From positions 124,001 to 188,000 of the forward strand of contig VGTI01000001.1 of the NCBI GenBank assembly GCA_016874735.1: 64,000 nucleotides of DNA, read 5' to 3'. Positions 18,281 to 25,925 of this stretch are shown here, one piece after another; within the stretch, counting starts at the first letter, position 1, and the number at the start of each line of letters is the position of its first letter. The position numbers and the translations under genes are program-made. Under the pieces are notes generated by a model that saw only the letters and a list, made by a program, of their open reading frames with translations, was not told where the DNA came from and searched no databases. Source of the stretch: Deltaproteobacteria bacterium (GTDB taxonomy: Bacteria > Bdellovibrionota_B > Oligoflexia > Oligoflexales > CAIYRB01).

Positions 18281-19713
18281 GCGCATTTAGATCGCGCTTC
18301 TTTTGGAAGAACTATTCGGCTTTTGCCGTGCTGTTTTTGGGTACCACGCTACTGGTTAGCGGTATAGTGTTTATCAAGGTCCGCACGAGCCTACGAGCGA
18401 CCATTCAGGACAACCTGAAGGAGAAGCTCGAACTCATAGTGCCAGAAGCACAGCGGCTTTTAAGTGAGGGCACTGCTAATCCTTCTCAGTTTCTTGCCGT
18501 GTTGGGCAAGGCATCGCACACGCGAATTACTTTGATTAAAGAGGGTGGTGACGTCGTAGCCGACTCTGAATTCGATGTGGCGCACATGGAGAACCATTGG
18601 GGACGACCAGAGGTGCAACTCGCTCTCACTAGTGACTATGGATGGGCGGAACGTCGCAGTGGCACTGCCCAGCAACGAGTCACTTACGTTGCTAAGGCAG
18701 TATTTGATGTCGTTGGTCAAAGGGTAGGTATTGCCAGGATCTCGCTCAGTACTGATCGGATTGACTATGAGATGCGCGACTTGTTACTCACACTCGCTGC
18801 AGTGACGGCAGTCGGTGCTTTGCTTGCCCTAGGACTTGGCTGGACTCTGGCGCAAAGGGTTTCGATCCCAATTTGGGAAATGGTGCAGGTTGCTGAGGCT
18901 ATGCGAGGCGGCAAGTATTCCGAAAGGGTTCGTACCATTACCCATGATGAGGTCGGTCGGCTCGGGGACACCCTTAATCGTCTCGGTTCAGAGCTGACGA
19001 GCAAAATTAGTGAGCTACAGAGACTTGAGACTGTCCGCCGCGATTTCGTCGCCAATGTATCGCATGAGATTAAAACTCCACTCACCTCAATTAAGGGATA
19101 CGTCGAAACTCTGCTTAGTGGGGCTGTGCAAGACCCCGTCAATAGTCTGCGATTTTTAGAGAAAATCGAACGTAACGCCGAGCGTTTGACTAATCTCGTG
19201 CAGGATCTCTTGAGTTTAGCCAAGATCGAGGCGACTGAGGGCTCGCTCAAGCTTCAAGCTATAGATTGGAGCGAGGTCGTAACATCGGTTCTGGCTCGCA
19301 ACGAGGATGCTATGCAGAAGAAGCATCTGCGCATAAAAGCTGAGATTCCGGCGTCCCCCGTTAGGGTCATGGGTGACCGCGAGGCTATGACCCAAGTTGT
19401 CGATAACCTTTTGACGAATGCTATCAAGTATACGCCCGAGGGTGGGAAAATTGTTGTTTCTCTCGCCAGTCGGGGCATTTGGGGCAAACTCACCGTGTCG
19501 GATACCGGGATTGGCATTCCCGCTGAGCATCTCCATAGAATCTTTGAAAGATTCTATAGGGTTGATAAAGCTCGGTCGAGGGATCTTGGAGGCACAGGGC
19601 TTGGACTCTCAATAGTCAAGCACCTGATTTCTGCTATGGGTGGTGAGGTTCATGTGGAAAGTGTGGTAGGAACTGGAAGCACCTTTTCCGTGCGTTTGCG
19701 CGGTGATAACTAG
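18268..19713 (+). CDS. phoR: PhoR-like sensor histidine kinase
   Basis: Membrane histidine kinase probably controlling the adjacent PhoB-like regulator. Order: TM helix 17-37, a ~130-residue extracytoplasmic region, TM helix ~171-195, HAMP (~196-250), HisKA with FVANVSHEIKTPLTS (His 266), and the ATPase with N box (VVDNLLTNAIKYTPEG), G1 (VSDTGIGIP), F (RFYRVDKARSRDLGGTGLGLSIVK). No PAS domain is obvious between HAMP and HisKA. The larger periplasmic region differs from E. coli PhoR. The gene overlaps phoB by 13 bases. Confidence 0.9.
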   Translation: MPRLSAFRSRFFWKNYSAFAVLFLGTTLLVSGIVFIKVRTSLRATIQDNLKEKLELIVPEAQRLLSEGTANPSQFLAVLGKASHTRITLIKEGGDVVADSEFDVAHMENHWGRPEVQLALTSDYGWAERRSGTAQQRVTYVAKAVFDVVGQRVGIARISLSTDRIDYEMRDLLLTLAAVTAVGALLALGLGWTLAQRVSIPIWEMVQVAEAMRGGKYSERVRTITHDEVGRLGDTLNRLGSELTSKISELQRLETVRRDFVANVSHEIKTPLTSIKGYVETLLSGAVQDPVNSLRFLEKIERNAERLTNLVQDLLSLAKIEATEGSLKLQAIDWSEVVTSVLARNEDAMQKKHLRIKAEIPASPVRVMGDREAMTQVVDNLLTNAIKYTPEGGKIVVSLASRGIWGKLTVSDTGIGIPAEHLHRIFERFYRVDKARSRDLGGTGLGLSIVKHLISAMGGEVHVESVVGTGSTFSVRLRGDN

Positions 19714-19819
19714 AGTAGTGGAGATTAAAACTATCGACCCTTAGGTACCATGTGGGCAGATGGCCCAAATTGTGGTAGTAAAAGGCATCGTTCCATTTAC
19801 ATGCCAGGGGGTGATTCTC

Positions 19820-22153
19820 TTGCGCAAGCTTCTATCTGTGACTCTATTGCTTGCTTTGGCGGCGGCCGTATTTTACCAAGTGCAAAGAGGGGGGCTGATT
19901 TGGCAAGATCCTGAGTCTCTCACCTCTGCAGGCATTGAACTTGGATCGCAAGGTGATGCCCAGGCCCAAACGCTGAAACAGTTGTGGCAACCGGAATTGC
20001 ACCACCGTTTTGCCCCTGTGCCAGCCACGGTATGGCAGGGTGTAGCACGTCTTTCCGGATCTAAAGATTTAGATACCAAGCTGCATACGCTCAGTCTCGG
20101 TGTTCACCTATTCAATGTGATCTTGCTCTTTTTCCTTTTGAACACCTTTGTACAGAGTGAATGGGCGGCATTCCTTGCGAGTGCGTTGTTTGCGGTGCAT
20201 CCGATTCAAACCGAAGCTGTGGCTTATTTAAGTGCGTTTGCAATTTTATTGGGAGGCACTTTTTCTCTACTGGCGATCAGCCAGTTCGTGCACCATGCCC
20301 TTGCTTTACGTCATGGTCATAAAAGTTCAAAGGGGCGGCGTTTCTATTGGTTCGGGACCCTGTGTCTGATCCTAGCGGTTCTTTGTCACCCCGCTTATGT
20401 TGTGATTCCGGGTGTAGCTGCAACCATGTTGCGACTTCTGCCCAAACAAACAACTCTTTACGTGGCCAAACCGAGCTCGTGGCGTATCGGACTTTGGTGG
20501 GCTATTGTTGTGCCGGCTGCTGTTTGGGAGATATTTTCGCAGGAGACCGAGAGTCTTCGTCAGTTGCTGCCATTTTGGAGTCGGCTGGTGGTCTCCGGTG
20601 ATACCTTGGTTTTCTATATGGCCAAATTCCTAATGCCGATCAACATCGGGCCCGATTATGGGCGCTCACCAATGACCGTGATGACACATTGGTGGTCTTA
20701 TGTTTTATGGCTACTTCCAGTCGGGCTTTACCTACTAGCAGCACCTCGTCGCGGTAGTCAGCAGAGCTGGTACCAGGCAGCGGTGGTGATCTTTGTCACG
20801 TTGTTGCTACCGGTGTCTGGCTTAGTTTATTTTTCTGCTCAAGCAAACTCTACTGTTGCCAACCAATATGCATATTTAGCACTGATGGCTCCGGCGCTCG
20901 GCTTAGCTTTCTTCATATCTAAGTCCCGTCGTGCCTTTGCTTCGCTAGTGATCGTGGGTTTGATTGGAACGTGCGCTTGGTTGAGCAAGAGAGACATTTC
21001 TCAGTGGCGTAGCGATGATTCACTTTGGCCATTCGCTTTAAATGTGAGTCCCGGTAGTCCCATAGCACACCTCATGCTCGGGAATCGAGCTTTCAAGGCT
21101 GGTGACTCAAGTGCGGCGCGAGAACACTACCGCGCCGCGTTATCGTCCCATCTGATCGATGCGTCGGTTTACTCAAATCTTGCCGACATCGAGAGACTGC
21201 AGGGGACGCCAGAGCAAGCCGCTGCCTATTACACGAAGGCTCTGCAATTAAACCCTGGGCTGCGTGGTGTTCATAGGTACCTCGGTGAAGTACACCTGGC
21301 TAAGGGTGCAAAGGATAAAGCTCTTGTTGAATTTCAAGAGGCTGTTAAAGAAAACCCCAAGGACTTCGAATCGCTTAGACAGTTGGGTATACTTTTCGCC
21401 CATAATCAGCAATTTGACCTAGCGATCCCTTACTTGACCCAAGTAGTAGATCAAGGACAAAAATCACCAGAGACGGCTGAGGCTCAAGCTTTACTCGGTA
21501 AAGCGCTTTTTAACACCAATCAACCCGACCTTGCGTTGAACCACCTGCGTCAGGCTTTGGAGATTTTTCCCAATCACGGTGAGGCTAACCGGCAGCTCGG
21601 TGATATTTATTTTGCAAAAGGCCTGCTCAACGAGTCAAAGACTTGTTACGAGCGTGTGCTTACTTACGGACAGCCATCTTTTGAAGTTTATAAAAATCTT
21701 GGGGTTATCCATACGGGCCGCAAAGAACATGCCAAGGCGATGAGTTACTTGAGTTCTGCACTTACACTTAAGAAAAATGATGCTGAGATACTCAAGAATA
21801 TCGGCGTCAGTCAGTTTAATCTCCGGCAGTATCGGGAGGCCCAGCAGAGTTTCAATAGGGCACTGGGGATTAATCCAAATTTAGCGGAGCCCTATTATTA
21901 TCTCGGCGATATGGCTCGCTGGCAGAGGAAGGATGCAGACGCTATTCGTTTTTATCAGGCCGCGATAAAGAACGATCCCACCTTCGGCGATGCCTATTAT
22001 AGACTTGGTAACCTCTACATGAAGCGTGAGCAAGTGGCCGATGCGTTGGCTTTATTTCAGGTTGGATTGAAAAACATTCCTAATGATCCAAAGCTCACTT
22101 ATGCCCTCAGACAGGCAAGTCAGCCGAAGCAGAAAGATAAGGTCGAGATCTAG
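19820..22153 (+). CDS. TMTC-like membrane protein with C-terminal TPR repeats
   Basis: The start is placed at TTG 19820 because AGGGGGTGA lies just upstream; an in-frame ATG at 19760 lacks a good site and would add 20 residues. The first ~400 residues form about ten membrane helices, including FAVHPIQTEAVAYLSAFAILLGG, the conserved loop of the TMTC/GT39-like proteins (canonical HPVQTEAVAY-SGR). The second half has about nine TPR units (e.g. AAAYYTKALQLNPGLRGVHR, AIRFYQAAIKNDPTFGDAYY). A transfer of sugar to exported proteins or assembly of envelope parts is possible; neither is shown. Confidence 0.75.
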   Translation: MRKLLSVTLLLALAAAVFYQVQRGGLIWQDPESLTSAGIELGSQGDAQAQTLKQLWQPELHHRFAPVPATVWQGVARLSGSKDLDTKLHTLSLGVHLFNVILLFFLLNTFVQSEWAAFLASALFAVHPIQTEAVAYLSAFAILLGGTFSLLAISQFVHHALALRHGHKSSKGRRFYWFGTLCLILAVLCHPAYVVIPGVAATMLRLLPKQTTLYVAKPSSWRIGLWWAIVVPAAVWEIFSQETESLRQLLPFWSRLVVSGDTLVFYMAKFLMPINIGPDYGRSPMTVMTHWWSYVLWLLPVGLYLLAAPRRGSQQSWYQAAVVIFVTLLLPVSGLVYFSAQANSTVANQYAYLALMAPALGLAFFISKSRRAFASLVIVGLIGTCAWLSKRDISQWRSDDSLWPFALNVSPGSPIAHLMLGNRAFKAGDSSAAREHYRAALSSHLIDASVYSNLADIERLQGTPEQAAAYYTKALQLNPGLRGVHRYLGEVHLAKGAKDKALVEFQEAVKENPKDFESLRQLGILFAHNQQFDLAIPYLTQVVDQGQKSPETAEAQALLGKALFNTNQPDLALNHLRQALEIFPNHGEANRQLGDIYFAKGLLNESKTCYERVLTYGQPSFEVYKNLGVIHTGRKEHAKAMSYLSSALTLKKNDAEILKNIGVSQFNLRQYREAQQSFNRALGINPNLAEPYYYLGDMARWQRKDADAIRFYQAAIKNDPTFGDAYYRLGNLYMKREQVADALALFQVGLKNIPNDPKLTYALRQASQPKQKDKVEI

Positions 22154-22161
22154 TGTGGCTA

Positions 22162-22185
22162 GGACGCGCGCAAATGCCCGCGTCC
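22162..22185. other. Hairpin between convergent genes (possible weak bidirectional terminator)
   Basis: GGACGCG (22162-22168) pairs with CGCGTCC (22179-22185) across a 10-base loop; GTGGC before and GCCAC after can extend the stem with mismatches. No T tract follows on either strand, so terminator function is uncertain. Confidence 0.4.
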
Positions 22186-22197
22186 TTGTGGCCACCC

Positions 22198-23331
22198 TTA
22201 AAGCAACGCCGCTACTCTTGGATCAGGCAGTGGTGCGCCATTGAGTGACAACTGATATAGTTCACCTAGTCTTTGGTAGTATCCCGCAAAAACAGGCGGT
22301 TCCTGCGTCCAAATGAAATCGGGGCGATCGGTTGAGAGCCAAGCACCACCAATGATTTTGCCGCGGCCATCCAGCTCCAGCGTGTATTCGTACCTTGCGG
22401 CAATTCCATACCAGTAGTCGCTGTCGTTTAAGGCGTTCCATTGCGGTTCCACCTCGATCGCATAGCTCATTTTCATGCTCACAACCAACTCCCGCATCGT
22501 GCCTTCGGCAGCTTTGGGACTGGGGGCTTGCTCGCGCAGTATCACACCGCTAAACGCGTATACTGGCTGATTCCAAACTTCGTAGCCGCGAGCCACCTCA
22601 GCCACGAAACCCACCTTCCTGCGACCAACAAGATTCGTAAGAGCGACATGGAGTGCGCCGGCATTGATACCACGACATTCTGGATGGTAGCGGATGGCGC
22701 TTGGATTTTTGACTAAGTCTACATCGCAGCGAAGGCCTAACAGGCGCGAAGGCGCGTAAGCAATGTCTCCTTGGTAATAACTCAGGAGAGCCTTAACATC
22801 CGAAGATGCGAATGGAACATTGATTCCACTTGGGCTACGGGCTGCTAATGATCGAGGCTCTTTGAAGTTTAAGGACGCCGCCGCCCAGCCATGGCACATG
22901 CCCTCCCAGGTAGCATTTGTTGGACTGACTCTTTCTCGTTCACGTTTGACCGTTGGGTAATCAAAGCGATCCATCAAAATATCGTACTTCTCGGCAGGAG
23001 ATAGGTCGGCAAGGTCGGCCAAATTCATAGCGGCAACTTGGTCTCTCGTCGGAGGTGTATAGGTAAATTGTTCATCAGCCGACAGAGTTGCACGCCATCT
23101 TTGAGAAATCCCTCCCATATAACTCGGCCAGTATGAGTCAGTCCAAGGCCTCAAATCGAGCTGACCATTTAGGGGTAGTCCGCCAAAAGTCCGGTCGAAT
23201 TGCCCTCCGAGAAGCAGGGGGTCGTTAGCCGCATTCCACGCCTCCCTGAGCGTCGGTGGATGTTGGCCGTTGGATCCACACGAGAGCACCGAAGAAACCA
23301 GAAAATAGCCAAGCAAATTGATGATTTTCAT
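22198..23331 (-). CDS. Lipoprotein with transglutaminase-elicitor-like motif, tentative
   Basis: 377 residues with a lipoprotein signal (LVSSVLSC, Cys 18). Residues 141-150 read TWEGMCHGWA, matching the Cys-containing box of the transglutaminase-elicitor family (WxGxCHGW), first known from Phytophthora GP42 but also present in bacteria. Downstream are an Arg/His-containing segment (GALHVALTNLVG) and a Trp/Asp-rich C-terminus (LSTDRPDFIWTQEPPV) that could supply the His and Asp partners. The family assignment is from memory of the motif and is tentative. Probably outer-membrane anchored. Confidence 0.6.
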   Translation of the reverse strand: MKIINLLGYFLVSSVLSCGSNGQHPPTLREAWNAANDPLLLGGQFDRTFGGLPLNGQLDLRPWTDSYWPSYMGGISQRWRATLSADEQFTYTPPTRDQVAAMNLADLADLSPAEKYDILMDRFDYPTVKRERERVSPTNATWEGMCHGWAAASLNFKEPRSLAARSPSGINVPFASSDVKALLSYYQGDIAYAPSRLLGLRCDVDLVKNPSAIRYHPECRGINAGALHVALTNLVGRRKVGFVAEVARGYEVWNQPVYAFSGVILREQAPSPKAAEGTMRELVVSMKMSYAIEVEPQWNALNDSDYWYGIAARYEYTLELDGRGKIIGGAWLSTDRPDFIWTQEPPVFAGYYQRLGELYQLSLNGAPLPDPRVAALL

Positions 23332-23544
23332 GACTTAACTCCGTCGCAAGGGTGGTCAATCGACCGCGGAGTCGGGCAAGGCGTGGGGACTTAGGCTCTG
23401 TGGCGTGCGACCTTATGTGCTGAGGTTCCTGGATTAGTCCTAATGCGCACGCGCTGCTAACCCGCTAGTCGCTATGGCATTGATAGCTCTTGGGGAGAGC
23501 CAAGGCAATCGATGTAGTTACGAGCGTAGAGTAAAATTCCGTAG

Positions 23545-23571
23545 TATGCTGGAGAGGCAGCATAGTATAAT
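23545..23571 (+). promoter_or_regulatory. Putative promoter -10 box with overlapping operator-like dyad
   Basis: A perfect 7-bp inverted repeat TATGCTG (23545-23551) / CAGCATA (23558-23564) with a 6-base spacer lies immediately before TATAAT (23566-23571). No good -35 is visible, and the dyad occupies its place, as expected for an activator or repressor site. It would drive the mini membrane protein and M48 peptidase genes. Confidence 0.45.
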
Positions 23572-23605
23572 CTTACGTCCTCTGAGATCGGGAAAGGAGC
23601 CGCCA

Positions 23606-23770
23606 ATGGGTGAGCATCATCACAATCATTCCAGCAATCGTCAGCCCTGGGCATCGCCAGCAATGTTTGGGATCCTTTTGATTGGCGCGGTATTTGCTGC
23701 TCTCTTCGCCTACGTGTCTTACTACGGGTTAAAGACTACGTCTTACAACCCATGGCAAATGATGCAGTGA
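23606..23770 (+). CDS. Histidine-rich small membrane protein (54 aa)
   Basis: Start at ATG 23606 with a very good AAAGGAG 8 bases upstream; the longer in-frame ORF upstream is rejected because it runs through the promoter region. The protein has a His-rich N-terminus (MGEHHHNHSSNRQPW), then one membrane helix (AMFGILLIGAVFAALFAYVSYYGL) and a short tail ending NPWQMMQ. Family unknown. Metal binding by the His cluster is possible. The M48 peptidase gene follows after 12 bases, so the two are likely cotranscribed. Confidence 0.7.
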   Translation: MGEHHHNHSSNRQPWASPAMFGILLIGAVFAALFAYVSYYGLKTTSYNPWQMMQ

Positions 23771-23782
23771 AGGACGTCTAGG

Positions 23783-24604
23783 TTGAAGCGTCACTTAGTG
23801 CACCGTCTAGGACTCGGTCACAAATTGGCTGTTGTGCTAGCAGTTTTCTGTGGCACTTGGGTAGCGGTCTCATGCGTAACGACAGAGGAAACCAACCGAC
23901 GTCGTTTGGCTCCGCTGCCGGATGCTTACATGAATCAACTAGGGCTCAGTGCATACACAGAGTTGAAGGCTAGTGAGCCGATTGAGCGTAGCAACGAGCT
24001 CAACCAAATGCTGCGGACTGTGGCCATTAGGGTTGCTGATGCTAGTGGCAAGAAGTTTGATTGGGATTTCACGCTTTTCAACAGCAAAGAGGTCAACGCT
24101 TTTTGTTTGCCTGGCGGAAAGGTCGGGGTCTATACGGGTATCCTTCCCGTTGCAAAGACCAATGCTGGATTGGCAGCAATTTTGGGCCATGAAATTGGTC
24201 ATGCAGTTGCGCGTCATTCCGGCGAGCGTATGAGCCAGGAGATATTGGTCAGTGGAGTTCTGGTCTCGGTACAAAAGCTCCTTGGTGATTCTCAGACAAA
24301 GCCTTACGTGATGGCTGCGCTTGGTTTAGGTGCCAAGTTTGGTGTCGTGTTACCTTATAGCCGAGCACAAGAAACGGAGGCCGACACCATAGGCCTGAAA
24401 TATATGGTTCGTGCTGGATATGATCCGAACGAGGCGGTCACATTATGGGAGCGCATGGCAGCATTAGGCGGTGCACCTCCAGAAATGTTGAGCAGTCATC
24501 CAGATCCACTGCGCAGGGCAGCAGCGCTTAGAGCAGAGATACCGCGTGTTCTAGACGAAAACTCGACCAAGAATCGAGTGAGTACAGAAATCATCCGCCT
24601 GTGA
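23783..24604 (+). CDS. M48-family metallopeptidase, probable lipoprotein
   Basis: 273-residue zinc peptidase. The HEIGH motif (136-140) and downstream ETEAD segment supply the zinc ligands and catalytic Glu of M48 (LoiP/BepA-like) enzymes; NAFCLPGGKVGVYTGIL is the conserved strand before it. The N-terminus has an uncleaved or lipoprotein-type signal ending AVSC (Cys 31). TTG start, with AAGGA 8 bases upstream. These enzymes degrade or quality-control envelope proteins. No TPR domain, so it is closer to LoiP than to BepA. Confidence 0.88.
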   Translation: MKRHLVHRLGLGHKLAVVLAVFCGTWVAVSCVTTEETNRRRLAPLPDAYMNQLGLSAYTELKASEPIERSNELNQMLRTVAIRVADASGKKFDWDFTLFNSKEVNAFCLPGGKVGVYTGILPVAKTNAGLAAILGHEIGHAVARHSGERMSQEILVSGVLVSVQKLLGDSQTKPYVMAALGLGAKFGVVLPYSRAQETEADTIGLKYMVRAGYDPNEAVTLWERMAALGGAPPEMLSSHPDPLRRAAALRAEIPRVLDENSTKNRVSTEIIRL

Positions 24605-24621
24605 GTCATTTACTAGCCTGA

Positions 24622-24663
24622 GTGCGATCTACGCGCTATGATGCGCGTAGCTTTAAATCGCAC
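24622..24663. other. Strong hairpin downstream of the M48 peptidase gene
   Basis: GTGCGAT (24622-24628) plus CTACGCGC (24629-24636) pair with GCGCGTAG (24643-24650) and ATCGCAC (24657-24663), loop TATGAT, with one 6-base bulge CTTTAA on the 3' side. Fifteen base pairs in all. On the plus strand it is followed by seven A, not T, so it is not a standard terminator for the peptidase gene. Confidence 0.6.
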
Positions 24664-24708
24664 AAAAAAATGTGAGCCGATTCATGCCGCTAAGGCGAAT
24701 CGGCTCAC
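24664..24708 (-). terminator. Minus-strand rho-independent terminator with no minus-strand gene nearby
   Basis: Arms GTGAGCCGATTC (24672-24683) and GAATCGGCTCAC (24697-24708), extended inside by GCC/GGC around loop GCTAA with a 2-base bulge. Read on the minus strand the stem is followed by T(7) at 24670-24664, a classic terminator. The nearest minus-strand gene is the GH5 gene at 25910-27181, whose transcript would run antisense through the expansin-like gene before reaching it. Confidence 0.65.
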
Positions 24709-24947
24709 TATACAGGAGGTAAGGAGGAACTCACGCACTTCTAGATGCTGCAGCAAGCGTGCCAAAAATTATTTGTTTAGTCAGTCGAGGCGGCAATATA
24801 AATTGCATGGTATCTTAGGTGTTTACATGCAGTCCTGCCGGCGATCGCATCGATCTTAAATGATTTGTATAAATCATGGTCAGCAACGCCAAAATCATGA
24901 CCAATCCTTAGACGATGCCTCGACTAAATGCTCAAGAGGAGACTGTG
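24709..24947 (+). promoter_or_regulatory. Dyad-rich upstream region of the expansin-like gene
   Basis: Contains ATGATTT/AAATCAT around GTAT (24860-24877, perfect 7-bp dyad) and TGGTCA (24877-24882) / TGACCA (24898-24903), with the octamer AAATCATG repeated directly. These look like regulator binding sites. No -35/-10 pair is convincing, and no ORF in the region has both a start signal and sensible content. The gene's AGAGGAG ribosome site ends at ~24940. Confidence 0.4.
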
Positions 24948-25925
24948 ATGCGTACTAGTTTATTCAATCAGGTCATTGGTTTAGTGACGTTGTTTCTGGC
25001 TTGTCAGCACTCCATCGCAAGGGCTGGAGCGCAGCGTCAACACCCACCGAGTGAACAAACCCAGCAGCAAAATCAAATCACTTATGGCAGCGGTCCGTTT
25101 AGTGGCAACGCCACGCATTTTGACGGGTTGGGAGAGCTCGCCGGAGGCTGCGGCGTACCCCAACATCGGCTCGAAACCCAAAACTTCGTAGCTTTGAACG
25201 TACAACACTCTCCCGGTGATTATAGCGAGGGTCAATCTCGTCCGTTACCAAGCCATCAGAGCCAAATCATGGGAGCATTTGAAAATGGACGCAACTGTGG
25301 TCGATGGATTCGTGTGACCATTGGTGACTACTGCACAGGAAATAACAATGGCGCTCCGCATGCGGGTTTCTGCCATAGTGCCGGTGACTCCCCATGGGTT
25401 ACCGATCAATTTAACGGGGCTACCCTCGACATGATCGTCGCGGATAGTTGTCATGACGGCAACGCCTGGTGTCGCGATGACGCTCACCATCTGGATTTGG
25501 CGACAGCATCCCTAACGCAGTTCAAGAAGAACGGTGAGACGATGGCCGATTTACCAAGTAAATGGGGAAATCGTCGCGTGCACTGGGAGTATATAGCGGC
25601 ACCAAATTATTCTGGTGATATCAAGATTGGACTCGCCAGGGATGCACAAAGGCTGTGGATTCCTCTAGTGATTACGCACCTGGAAAATGGCATTCACGGT
25701 GTTGAAGCTTGGGTCGACGGCCGGTGGCAGCTCGGCCAAATGGTGTCGGATAACGGCCAGGTTTTTCAGTTACCTGGTGGCGCACAGGCGCCGTACCGCA
25801 TTCGCGTTTATGATGCAAACGATCAGCTCATAAATCAGGGACGCGTTTACGTGTTCGACTGGCCTAGTGAGTGTGGCGACCGTTGTTTAGCTAATTACAC
25901 AGGGGTTACTTATAGGGCGGAGTAG
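24948..25925 (+). CDS. Expansin-like protein (RlpA-like barrel plus CBM63-like domain)
   Basis: 325 residues from ATG 24948 (AGAGGAG upstream), with a signal peptide. Residues ~45-210 form the double-psi beta-barrel: ITYGSGPFSGNATHFDG, GCGVPQHRLETQNFVALN, RWIRVTIGDYC and MIVADSCHDGNAWC-HHLDLATASL with the conserved Asp positions of expansins. Residues ~220-315 resemble the beta-sandwich carbohydrate-binding domain (RLWIPLVITHLENGIHGVEAWVDGRWQL). Bacterial expansins loosen cellulose networks non-hydrolytically. Six or more cysteines in the barrel suggest disulfides. It converges on, and overlaps by 16 bases, a GH5 mannanase-like gene, which supports a polysaccharide role. Confidence 0.85.
   Translation: MRTSLFNQVIGLVTLFLACQHSIARAGAQRQHPPSEQTQQQNQITYGSGPFSGNATHFDGLGELAGGCGVPQHRLETQNFVALNVQHSPGDYSEGQSRPLPSHQSQIMGAFENGRNCGRWIRVTIGDYCTGNNNGAPHAGFCHSAGDSPWVTDQFNGATLDMIVADSCHDGNAWCRDDAHHLDLATASLTQFKKNGETMADLPSKWGNRRVHWEYIAAPNYSGDIKIGLARDAQRLWIPLVITHLENGIHGVEAWVDGRWQLGQMVSDNGQVFQLPGGAQAPYRIRVYDANDQLINQGRVYVFDWPSECGDRCLANYTGVTYRAE

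Noticed and set aside
24638-24859. 73-codon ORF after the M48 peptidase gene
   Set aside because: It runs through both hairpins, has no start signal, and its product is a basic random-looking string.
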